Source: Pseudomonadota bacterium
GTDB lineage: Bacteria > Pseudomonadota > Alphaproteobacteria > Rhizobiales > Xanthobacteraceae
Direction of reading: 5' to 3'
Assembly: GCA_023414975.1 (NCBI GenBank)
Contig: JAEZMI010000181.1
Coordinates: forward strand, 1 to 8,136
Length of the DNA: 8,136 nucleotides
Positions 1-4,948 of the stretch are shown in pieces. Positions within the stretch are counted from its first letter, which is position 1, and each line of letters opens with the position of its first letter. The notes under the pieces are model-generated. The model saw nothing but the letters and a program-made list of their open reading frames with translations. It had not been told where the DNA came from and made no database searches. A program made the translations under genes and the position numbers.

Positions 1-8
1 GCGTAGCC

Positions 9-27
9 TCTACCGCACTGCGGTAGA
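9..27. promoter_or_regulatory. Operator-like perfect palindrome upstream of adc
   Basis: TCTACCGC (9-16) and GCGGTAGA (20-27) form a perfect 8-bp inverted repeat around the 3-nt centre ACT. It ends about 40 bp before the adc start codon. The size and symmetry suit a dimeric repressor operator. It could instead be a hairpin at the end of a gene left of the window, but no T-run follows on either strand. The role is inferred from shape and position only. Confidence 0.4.
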
Positions 28-36
28 TCGGCTAGG

Positions 37-54
37 CTGCGGTCTTCGCCGCAG
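37..54 (+). other. Hairpin in the adc leader
   Basis: CTGCGG (37-42) pairs with CCGCAG (49-54) around a TCTTCG loop, immediately 5' of the likely ribosome-binding site AGAGGAA (53-59). If it forms in the mRNA it would partly bury that site, so it could affect adc translation. No covariation evidence is available from a single sequence. Confidence 0.35.
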
Positions 55-68
55 AGGAACCGCACGCC

Positions 69-809
69 ATGAAGATCGAGGACGTCCGCCGCACCGCCTA
101 TTCCATGCCGCTGACCAACCCCGCTTATCCCGTGGGGCCGTACCGCTTCTTCGACCGCGAATATATGATCATCACCTACCGCACCGATCCCGCGGCGCTG
201 GAGAAGGTCGTGCCCGAGCCGCTGAAGGTGGTGGACCCGATCGTCAAATATGAGTTCATCCGCATGCCGGATTCCACCGGCTTCGGCGACTACACCGAGA
301 CGGGGCAGGTGATCCCCGTGGAGTTCGAGGGCCGCAAGGGCGGCTTCGTCCATTCCATGTATCTCGACGACGAGGCCCCCATCGCCGGCGGGCGCGAGCT
401 GTGGGGTTTCCCCAAGAAGCTCGCCAAGCCCAGCTTCAAGGTGGAGAGCGACGTGCTGGTGGCGAGCCTGCATTATGGCAGCGTGCTCTGCGCCTCCGGC
501 ACCATGGGCTACAAGTACAAGAAGGCCGATCACGACGCGATCCTCGCCTCCATGCTCACGCCGAGCTGGCTGCTCAAGATCATCCCGCATGTCGATGGCA
601 GCGCGCGGATCCTGGAGCTGGTCGAGTATTATCTCGAGGACGTCACCATCAAGGAGGCGTGGACCGGTCCGGCGGCGCTTGGCCTGTTCCCGCACGCCAT
701 CGCCGATGTCGCCAAGCTGCCGGTGCTGGAGGTGCTTTCCGCCGTGCACATCAAGGCCGACCTGACGCTCGGCCTCGGCAAGGTGGTGCACGACTATCTG
801 AAGGACTGA
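69..809 (+). CDS. adc: Acetoacetate decarboxylase
   Basis: A cytosolic enzyme that converts acetoacetate to acetone and CO2 through a Schiff base on lysine; in alphaproteobacteria it would sit beside ketone-body or PHB metabolism. The 246-aa product is full length for the family (about 244 aa in Clostridium acetobutylicum) and aligns end to end from memory. The catalytic motif GRELWGFPKKLA holds Lys116, the Schiff-base lysine equivalent to clostridial Lys115, and neighbouring Lys117, which lowers its pKa. Arg30 (in FFDREY) and Glu77 (in GDYTETGQ) match the clostridial active-site Arg29 and Glu76. The conserved stretches MGYK and EAWTGPAAL are also present. The ATG follows an AGAGGAA-type ribosome site by about 9 bases. 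The family also contains members acting on other substrates, but the intact Arg/Glu/Lys-Lys set favours true decarboxylase activity. The partner genes would lie left of the window. Confidence 0.93.
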   Translation: MKIEDVRRTAYSMPLTNPAYPVGPYRFFDREYMIITYRTDPAALEKVVPEPLKVVDPIVKYEFIRMPDSTGFGDYTETGQVIPVEFEGRKGGFVHSMYLDDEAPIAGGRELWGFPKKLAKPSFKVESDVLVASLHYGSVLCASGTMGYKYKKADHDAILASMLTPSWLLKIIPHVDGSARILELVEYYLEDVTIKEAWTGPAALGLFPHAIADVAKLPVLEVLSAVHIKADLTLGLGKVVHDYLKD

Positions 810-813
810 ACGC

Positions 814-1803
814 TCAGCCCAGCCCCAGCCGTTCGGTCGCCATGAAGCCGAACATCAGCGCGAGGCCGAAGGCGATGAGCGCGAGCGCGGCGAGGAATTC
901 CACGCCGCGCAGCACCACCGCCCCGGCCGTGCCCTGCCGGGTCGCGGCGAGCCGCACCGCCGCGTGCTTGGCGAAAACCGCCAGCGCCGCGATGGCGCTC
1001 ACCGTAATCGCCGTGCCCACGCCCATCAGCAGCGTCGAGGCGGCGCCGACCCAGAAGATGCCCTGCGTCAGCGCGAAGACCAGTACGAGGATCGCCCCCG
1101 TGCAGGGCCGCAGCCCGACCGAGAGCACCGCCCCCCACCATTCCCGCCAGCCGCCGCCCTTGGGCAGGGCGTCGGGTGCGGGCATGTGGCCGTGCCCGTC
1201 CTCGCAGCCGCAGTCCTCGCCATGCACATGGTCCGGCCGCCCGCGCCAGGCGGCGATCAGCGCCCGGCCTTTCGCGTAGGCGAGGCGCAGGCCGATCAGC
1301 ACGATCAGCCCGTAGGCGGCGAGTTCGATGAGGGTAACCGCCCGGCTCATCGTCGCCGCGGTGGCGCCGAGCACCAGGGCGAAGATGGCGGCGACGAGGA
1401 TGGCGGTCAGCGCCTGCGCGAACGCGCTCGCAAAGGCGAGGGCGACGCCGCGCTTCAGCGTCGCCTCATTGGCGAGGAGATAGGAGGAAATCACCGCCTT
1501 GCCATGGCCGGGGCCGGCGGCATGGAACACGCCATAGGCGAAGGAGATGCCGCCGAGCAGGAACACCGCGTGCCCGTCCTGGCGGGAGGCCCGCACGGCA
1601 CCGGTCAGCAGCCGATAGAATTCGGCCTGCTTGGCGAGGATGAAGCCGGCCAGTCCCCCGACATCGCCGGGCACGGGGCCGGAGGGGGGCGGCGCGGCCA
1701 CGCCGAAGGGCGATTGCGCGAGCGCGGGATGGGTCATCGCCAGCGCGGCGAGGAACGCCAGCACCCCCGTCAACGCCAGCGGGCCGGAACGCGCGTGCGT
1801 CAC
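814..1803 (-). CDS. NicO-family nickel/cobalt (or zinc) transporter, inner-membrane permease
   Basis: A predicted inner-membrane divalent-metal transporter of the NicO/RcnA-like group. The 329-aa product begins with a hydrophobic signal or anchor (about residues 9-29, ending PALAQ). About six membrane spans follow (roughly 79-95, 119-145, 157-177, 225-248, 252-278, 300-322). Family motifs are visible: His94 with AAGPGHGKAV (95-104) at the first span, and GLRPCTGA (230-237) after the cytoplasmic loop. Between them is a His/Cys/acid-rich loop (about 191-206: HVHGEDCGCEDGHGH), a likely metal-sensing or metal-binding segment. The start is GTG (1803-1801) and overlaps the stop of the upstream DUF1007 gene as GTGA, so the pair is probably translationally coupled. 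The related ZevAB pair of Haemophilus influenzae is, from memory, linked to zinc. Substrate (Ni, Co or Zn) and direction of transport cannot be read from the sequence. Confidence 0.88.
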   Translation of the reverse strand: MTHARSGPLALTGVLAFLAALAMTHPALAQSPFGVAAPPPSGPVPGDVGGLAGFILAKQAEFYRLLTGAVRASRQDGHAVFLLGGISFAYGVFHAAGPGHGKAVISSYLLANEATLKRGVALAFASAFAQALTAILVAAIFALVLGATAATMSRAVTLIELAAYGLIVLIGLRLAYAKGRALIAAWRGRPDHVHGEDCGCEDGHGHMPAPDALPKGGGWREWWGAVLSVGLRPCTGAILVLVFALTQGIFWVGAASTLLMGVGTAITVSAIAALAVFAKHAAVRLAATRQGTAGAVVLRGVEFLAALALIAFGLALMFGFMATERLGLG

Positions 1804-2438
1804 GAGCAGGTCACCGTCACGCGGTTCGCGAATTGCGAGCCGAAATTGCTCGCCGAGGTGAGGGCGTTGAAGAAGCCCTCCGAGAGCGACGTCGTTCCGG
1901 TCGCCGGGTCCGGCCGGTGCAGGGCGAGCGAGCAGCCGGCGGAAGCCCCCGCCAGCTTGATCGGATCCTTGTCGGCCAGCGCGAAGGAGACGAAATAGGT
2001 CGGGTCGTAGACGTCCACGGTCGTCGATCCCTTCTTCGCCTCCGGCTCGGCGAGCGGCAGGGTGAAGTGCAGGATCAGCGACGTGCCGTCATAGGTCAGG
2101 AAGTAGTCCTTGGGCGCGGCGAAGCCGAGCTTCTCCTCGCCGCGCGTGGCATAGGTGAAATAATCGAATTCCTTCAGGGAATCGATGTTCACCTGCGCCA
2201 GCTCCTTCAGCGTCTTCTCGGTCGGCTTGCCGTCCGGCCCGGTCTCCAGCCCCTGCAGCGCGTAGCTGGAAAACCCCTCGTCGAAGGTCCAGACGTGACG
2301 CACGCCGCTGAGTCGGCCATCGGGGGCATAGTCGAGTTCGGCATTCACCGTGACCCAGACGTGAGGGTGAGCGAAGGCCGGCGCCACCAGGCCGCACAGC
2401 ACCAGGAACCCTGCCATCAACCGCCAGATCATCGCCAT
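1800..2438 (-). CDS. DUF1007 family periplasmic protein, partner of the NicO transporter
   Basis: A predicted secreted protein of the DUF1007 family, which commonly precedes NicO-type permeases and is treated as their periplasmic component (ZevA-like). The product is 212 aa. It starts with a signal peptide: MAMIWRLM, a hydrophobic core to about residue 20, then APAFA with cleavage predicted after Ala23. The mature chain then begins HPHVWVTVNAEL, the hallmark HPHVW motif and a plausible metal ligand at the very N-terminus. Other conserved features are WTFDEGFSSYAL (50-61), the Asp/Tyr-rich VDVYDPTYFVSF (141-152), and Cys169 and Cys211, a possible disulfide. Several ATGs lie close together (2441, 2438, 2432). 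I chose 2438 because an AAGG ribosome site sits 5 nt upstream of it. The frame stays open to 2705, but that part runs into the repeat block and would bury the signal peptide. The gene overlaps nicO by 4 bp. Confidence 0.88.
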   Translation of the reverse strand: MAMIWRLMAGFLVLCGLVAPAFAHPHVWVTVNAELDYAPDGRLSGVRHVWTFDEGFSSYALQGLETGPDGKPTEKTLKELAQVNIDSLKEFDYFTYATRGEEKLGFAAPKDYFLTYDGTSLILHFTLPLAEPEAKKGSTTVDVYDPTYFVSFALADKDPIKLAGASAGCSLALHRPDPATGTTSLSEGFFNALTSASNFGSQFANRVTVTCS

Positions 2439-2441
2439 CAT

Positions 2442-2448
2442 CACCTTG
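2442..2448 (-). promoter_or_regulatory. Ribosome-binding site of the DUF1007 gene
   Basis: On the minus strand the sequence reads cacAAGGTG just before the first of three clustered ATGs. AAGG is 2 nt from the ATG at 2441, 5 nt from the one at 2438 and 11 nt from the one at 2432. The spacing therefore favours 2438. It also argues against the long upstream extension of the frame. Confidence 0.5.
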
Positions 2449-2471
2449 TGCCGCCTCGCGCTCCCGCAGTG

Positions 2472-2487
2472 CAGCGAATCTTCGCTG
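2472..2487. promoter_or_regulatory. Operator-like palindrome in the DUF1007-nicO promoter region
   Basis: CAGCGAA (2472-2478) and TTCGCTG (2481-2487) form a perfect 7-bp inverted repeat around TC. It ends about 34 bp upstream of the chosen DUF1007 start, where an operator or the early 5' UTR would be. As RNA it could form a 6-bp stem with a 4-nt loop. A metal-responsive repressor site is plausible given the operon, but I cannot assign it to a named regulator family. Confidence 0.4.
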
Positions 2488-2539
2488 GCGAGTTCGGCGG
2501 AATGGTGACGGGTTGGGGGGCGCTGGCAAGGGCGCAATG

Positions 2540-2554
2540 ATCGCGCGGCGCGAT
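2540..2554. promoter_or_regulatory. GC-rich palindrome upstream of the DUF1007-nicO operon
   Basis: ATCGCGC (2540-2546) and GCGCGAT (2548-2554) are a perfect 7-bp inverted repeat around one G. It lies about 100 bp upstream of the DUF1007 start and just outside the left repeat block, which begins at 2566. It could be a second regulator site or an old repeat edge. In a GC-rich genome such CG-rich palindromes also arise by chance, so confidence is modest. Confidence 0.3.
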
Positions 2555-2565
2555 GGTCGAGCCGG

Positions 2566-2687
2566 GGTCCTGCGTGCGTCGAGGCTGCCCTGTCGGGCAG
2601 CACCTCAGCATGACGTAAGGGGGGAGGCCAGGCGTGAGTGCGCCGGCCCGTTCTGGCAGCAAGCTGACACCATGGTGCCGCAAGCAC
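2566..2687 (+). repeat. Left repeat block, palindromic head (copy A)
   Basis: This 122-bp segment recurs as 3250-3370 in the same orientation. It opens with GGTCCTGCGTGC and carries a perfect hairpin, GCTGCCC (2584-2590), loop TGTC, GGGCAGC (2595-2601). That hairpin is nested between outer arms GAGG and CCTCAGCATGACG. Both copies then share GTAA, a G-run, GAGGC, GGCGTGAGTG and finally TGGTGCCGCAAGCAC, directly before the tandem array. The palindrome resembles dispersed intergenic elements common in alphaproteobacteria (from memory). No protein reading of this stretch is supported. Confidence 0.8.
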
Positions 2688-2888
2688 CGTCATCCCGAGG
2701 TGCAAGCGCCCTCGGTTTCGGGACCGCCGTCACCCCGAGGTACAAGTGCCCTCGGCTTCGGGAGCGCCGTCACCCAGAGGTACAAGCGCCGTCGCCTTCG
2801 GGAGCGCCCGTCATCCCGAGGTACAAGCACCGTCGGAGTCGGGAGCACCGTCATCCTGAGGTGCGAGCGCAGCGAGCCTCGAAGGATG
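2688..2888 (+). repeat. Left repeat block, tandem ~40-bp hairpin array with terminal palindrome (copy A)
   Basis: Five head-to-tail units lie at 2688-2727, 2728-2767, 2768-2808, 2809-2848 and 2849-2888, of 40, 40, 41, 40 and 40 bp. Each begins CGTCA(T/C)CC followed by GAGGT or a close variant. The first four share a consensus with arms CCGAGG and CCTCGG about 9 nt apart, followed by TTCGGGA; unit 1 fits best and the others carry substitutions. The fifth is different: CATCCT (2852-2857) pairs at a distance with AGGATG (2883-2888), with GAGGTGCGAGC and GCGAGCCTC between them. Because the units touch with no unique spacers, this is a tandem repeat and not a CRISPR array. The stop codon of the GIY-YIG gene (2811-2813) lies inside unit 4. 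Confidence 0.85.
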
Positions 2889-3185
2889 TGGGGCTGGAGC
2901 AGCCCCGCCACGACGGCGTGCAACCTTCGACACGCGATCCCAATCGCCCTCGATAAGTGCCAGCTTCTTGGCCCGGCTCCACCCCTTGATCTTCCGCTCG
3001 GCGGCGATGGCGTCGGTGATTTGTTCGAAGCTCTCCGACCAGACGAGTTGCACGGGCCGGCGGTTGAATGTGTACCCGGGAAAGGCGCCGCTTTCATGCT
3101 CGGCAATGCGCTTGTCCAGTGGGCCGCTGGTCGAGCCGATATAAAAGGAACCATCGGCACAGCGCAGCATGTAGGCGAAGGCCAT
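2811..3185 (-). CDS. GIY-YIG nuclease-like small protein (UPF0213/COG2827 type)
   Basis: A predicted single-domain GIY-YIG nuclease, 124 aa, with no attached DNA-binding domain. Visible family features are AYMLRC (4-9, a variant of the GIY strand), the YIGST strand (15-19), Arg26 and His30 in the first helix (DKRIAEH), RRPVQLVW (42-49), and the helix AAERKIKGWSRAKK (61-74) with the metal-binding Glu63. The core ends near residue 92 (VARRR), matching the usual length of about 95 aa. The remaining 32 residues come from the flanking repeat: the stretch PHPSRLAALAPQDDG is its terminal palindrome read on the minus strand. ATG 3185 has an AAGGG ribosome site 7-8 nt upstream. The longer open frame to 3467 crosses the right repeat block and is not supported. 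The biological role of this subfamily is not established; its position between two repeat copies suggests a link with the repeats. Confidence 0.82.
   Translation of the reverse strand: MAFAYMLRCADGSFYIGSTSGPLDKRIAEHESGAFPGYTFNRRPVQLVWSESFEQITDAIAAERKIKGWSRAKKLALIEGDWDRVSKVARRRGGAAPAPHPSRLAALAPQDDGAPDSDGACTSG
2890..2906. other. Small hairpin inside the 3' part of the GIY-YIG gene
   Basis: GGGGCT (2890-2895) and AGCCCC (2901-2906) form a 6-bp stem around GGAGC, directly beside the terminal palindrome of copy A. It falls within the codons for the Gly/Ala/Pro stretch of the GIY-YIG tail. It may mark the junction between the nuclease core and the repeat-derived end. No T-run follows on either strand, so it is not an intrinsic terminator. 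Confidence 0.35.
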
Positions 3186-3249
3186 GGACGCACCCTTGCG
3201 ATCTCGCGAACACTCACGATGAGCGGAAGATTGTCGCGTTTCAAGGGAC

Positions 3250-3370
3250 GGTCCTGCGTGCTTCGAGGCAGCCCTGTCGGGCAGCACCTCAGCATGACGT
3301 AACGGGGAGGCGAGGCGTGAGTGTGCGGGCCTGTGCCGACGGCACGCTCGCACCGTGGTGCCGCAAGCAC
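3250..3370 (+). repeat. Right repeat block, palindromic head (copy B)
   Basis: This direct copy of 2566-2687 has nearly the same length (121 bp). It also opens with GGTCCTGCGTGC. Its inner hairpin carries one mismatch relative to copy A (GCAGCCC against GGGCAGC). Its outer arms TGCTTCGAGG and CCTCAGCATGAC pair better than those of copy A. The closing segment TGGTGCCGCAAGCAC is shared exactly. Divergence is concentrated in the middle, about 3326-3352. The block lies upstream of the minus-strand GIY-YIG start, so it or its edge may carry that gene's promoter, though no clear -35/-10 pair was found. Confidence 0.8.
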
Positions 3371-3527
3371 CGTGATCCTGAGGTACAGGGCCCTCGGCTT
3401 CGGGATCGCCGTCATCCCGAGGTGCAAGCGCCGTCGGCTTCGGAAGCACCGTCATCCCGAGATACAAGCGCCCTCGGCTGGGAGCGCCGTCATCCTGAGG
3501 TGCGGGCGTAGCGAGCCTCGAAGGATG
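3371..3527 (+). repeat. Right repeat block, tandem ~40-bp hairpin array with terminal palindrome (copy B)
   Basis: Four units lie at 3371-3409, 3410-3449, 3450-3487 and 3488-3527 (39, 40, 38 and 40 bp), one fewer than in copy A. The first three share the hairpin design with arms CCGAGG (or variants) and CCTCGG/CGTCGG. The last is the terminal palindrome, with CATCCT (3491-3496) matched by AGGATG (3522-3527); it is nearly identical to 2849-2888, differing in the middle (GCGGGCGTAGCGAG against GCGAGCGCAGCGAG). Together with the head and block A, this fills most of the gene-free stretch between the GIY-YIG start and asd. No credible protein is encoded here. Confidence 0.85.
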
Positions 3528-3545
3528 GTCGGACCCGATGCCCCG

Positions 3546-3630
3546 TTGGGGCGCGCGCTGCCCTCACACGAAGTGCCAGCCCGCTGCGCGTGCGTGCGGG
3601 GAACGCGCGCGCGTCGAAGGCGCGCCCCAA
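3546..3630. repeat. 11-bp inverted repeat in the spacer between repeat block B and the asd terminator
   Basis: TTGGGGCGCGC (3546-3556) and GCGCGCCCCAA (3620-3630) are perfect inverted repeats 63 bp apart. A smaller hairpin, GCCCC (3540-3544) and GGGGC (3548-3552), overlaps the left arm. The sequence between the arms is GC-rich and encodes nothing I recognise. It could be the remnant of a small non-autonomous element or simply structured intergenic DNA. Confidence 0.35.
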
Positions 3631-3662
3631 AAGCAAACACCCCCGAGCGAGCTCGGGGGTGT
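3627..3662 (-). terminator. Rho-independent terminator of asd
   Basis: On the minus strand ACACCCCCGAG and CTCGGGGGTGT form an 11-bp perfect stem (3637-3662 including the loop) closed by a 4-nt loop. It is followed by TTTGCTTTT (down to 3629), the expected U-rich tract. It begins about 63 bp after the asd stop codon at 3726. On the plus strand no T-run follows, so it acts mainly for asd. It also insulates the repeat region from asd transcription. Confidence 0.88.
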
Positions 3663-3725
3663 CGATGCCAGCCGTTCATGCCGAGGCTTTGCCAGCCTCC
3701 ACAATGTCCGTCTCAGGCCGCGGTC

Positions 3726-4763
3726 TCACGCCGCCTTGGCGGACTTGGGCGCCAGCAGCTTGCGGTTGATCAGCGCCTCGGCGATCTGGACCGCGTTGAG
3801 CGCGGCGCCCTTGCGCAGATTGTCCGACACGCACCAGAAGGAGAGGCCGTTCTCCACCGTCGCATCCTCGCGGATGCGCGAGATGTAGGTCGCGTCCTCG
3901 CCCGCCGCCTCGTAGGGCGTGATGTAGCCGCCCGGCTCGCGCTTATCGACCACCAGAACGCCCGGCGCGGCGCGCAGCACGTCGGTGGCCTCCTCGACGG
4001 AGATCGGGTTCTCGAACTCGACATTCACCGCTTCCGAATGGGCGATGAAGACGGGCACGCGGACGGCGGTGCAGGTCAGCTTGATCTTGGGATCAAGAAT
4101 CTTCTTGGTCTCCGCCATCACCTTCCATTCCTCCTTCGTGTAGCCGTCCTCCATGAAGACGTCGATGTGAGGAATGACGTTGAAGGCGATCCGCTTGGGG
4201 AACTTCTTCGCCTCGACCGGGTCCGACACGAAGACGGCGCGGGTCTGCGCGAAAAGCTCGTCCATGGCGTCCTTGCCGGCGCCGGAGACCGACTGGTAGG
4301 TCGCCACGACCACGCGCTTGATGGTCGCCTTGTCGTGCAGCGGCTTCAGCGCGACGACGAGCTGGGCGGTCGAGCAGTTCGGGTTGGCGATGATGTTCTT
4401 CTTGGTGAAGCCGGCGAGCGCGTCGGCATTCACTTCGGGAACCACCAGCGGCACATCGGAATCGTAGCGCCAGGCCGAGGAGTTATCGATCACCACGCAG
4501 CCCTGGCGGCCAATCTTGGGCGACCACTCCTTGGACACGTCGCCGCCGGCCGACATCAGGCAGATGTCGGTGTCGGAGAAGTCGTAATTCTCGAGGGCTT
4601 TGACTTTCAGGGTCTTGTCGCCGAAGGAGACCTCCGTTCCCACCGAACGGCGGGAGGCGAGCGCGACCACCTCGTCCGCGGGAAAACCGCGTTCGGCGAG
4701 GATGTCGAGCATTTCGCGGCCCACATTACCCGTGGCACCGGCGACAGCGACCTTGTAGCCCAT
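3726..4763 (-). CDS. asd: Aspartate-semialdehyde dehydrogenase
   Basis: A cytosolic enzyme that reduces aspartyl phosphate to aspartate semialdehyde with NADPH. It supplies the lysine/diaminopimelate, threonine and methionine branches, so it is normally essential for cell-wall synthesis. The 345-aa product is full length. It shows the N-terminal NADP-binding motif VAVAGATGNVGREML (5-19), the phosphate-site region SRRSVGTEV, and SSAWR (95-99). The catalytic motif ANPNCSTAQ has nucleophile Cys130, YQSVSGAGKDAM has Gln157, and VRVPVFIAHSEAV has Arg235 and the acid/base His242. The start at 4763 is set by an AGGAG site 7 nt upstream and by the canonical MGYKVAVAGATG beginning. The open frame reaches 4841 but those 26 residues are not family-like. 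The gene appears monocistronic, with a possible promoter at 4813-4841 and a strong terminator at 3627-3662. Confidence 0.97.
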   Translation of the reverse strand: MGYKVAVAGATGNVGREMLDILAERGFPADEVVALASRRSVGTEVSFGDKTLKVKALENYDFSDTDICLMSAGGDVSKEWSPKIGRQGCVVIDNSSAWRYDSDVPLVVPEVNADALAGFTKKNIIANPNCSTAQLVVALKPLHDKATIKRVVVATYQSVSGAGKDAMDELFAQTRAVFVSDPVEAKKFPKRIAFNVIPHIDVFMEDGYTKEEWKVMAETKKILDPKIKLTCTAVRVPVFIAHSEAVNVEFENPISVEEATDVLRAAPGVLVVDKREPGGYITPYEAAGEDATYISRIREDATVENGLSFWCVSDNLRKGAALNAVQIAEALINRKLLAPKSAKAA

Positions 4764-4770
4764 TGTTTCT

Positions 4771-4775
4771 CTCCT
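4771..4775 (-). promoter_or_regulatory. Ribosome-binding site of asd
   Basis: AGGAG on the minus strand lies 7 nt before the ATG at 4763. It is the best Shine-Dalgarno match in this stretch and fixes the asd start over the upstream in-frame codon at 4841. Confidence 0.75.
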
Positions 4776-4812
4776 GACGGCCCTGCCATTCACAGGCTCG
4801 GGCGAGGGCGGG

Positions 4813-4841
4813 CTTTTACGCCGAAAGGCGGATGAGAGCAA
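4813..4841 (-). promoter_or_regulatory. Possible sigma-70-type promoter of asd
   Basis: On the minus strand TTGCTC (4841-4836) is followed after 17 bp by TAAAAG (4818-4813). This would place the transcript start about 40-45 nt upstream of the asd ATG. The hexamers match the consensus only partly (3/6 and 4/6), as is common in alphaproteobacteria. This is a spacing-based guess. Confidence 0.3.
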
Positions 4842-4910
4842 GGTTTCGCGCGGGCGCAGACGCTTTTGCGCGAATGCCGCCGGGGGCGCCTGCCGCGTCT
4901 CGACGCGAGC

Positions 4911-4948
4911 GGCCTTACGCGCGGGACGCGGGGGGGCCTTACGCGCGG
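4911..4948. repeat. 14-bp direct duplication around the heparinase-like stop codon
   Basis: GGCCTTACGCGCGG occurs at 4911-4924 and again at 4935-4948, a period of 24 bp. The second copy contains the stop codon (TAA, minus strand 4941-4939) of the heparinase-like gene. The first reproduces the end codons and TAA in the same frame downstream. This looks like a short local duplication that left a tandem in-frame second stop. Confidence 0.7.

Noticed and set aside
964..1998. Long plus-strand open frame opposite nicO and DUF1007
   Set aside because: The composition is typical of antisense GC-rich shadow frames (Arg, Gly, Ala, Gln, His rich), there is no domain, and the opposite strand encodes recognised proteins.
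2439..2705. N-terminal extension of the DUF1007 protein to 2705
   Set aside because: The extra residues come from the palindromic head and array of repeat block A and would bury a clear signal peptide. A ribosome site and clustered ATGs sit at 2441-2432.
3186..3467. N-terminal extension of the GIY-YIG protein to 3467
   Set aside because: The added 94 residues are translations of repeat block B with no family similarity. ATG 3185 has a ribosome site and gives the normal domain start.
2513..3511. Several small plus-strand frames across the repeat blocks
   Set aside because: They are translations of the repeat units (recurring HPEV-type peptides) with no ribosome sites or known domains.
2688..3527. 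Possible CRISPR array because of regularly spaced ~40-bp repeats
   Set aside because: The units are contiguous, without unique spacers. The whole 40 bp is repeated with scattered substitutions, and there is no cas gene or leader nearby.
3321..4835. 504-codon plus-strand open frame opposite asd
   Set aside because: It is antisense to the clearly identified asd gene, begins in repeat DNA and resembles no protein family I know.
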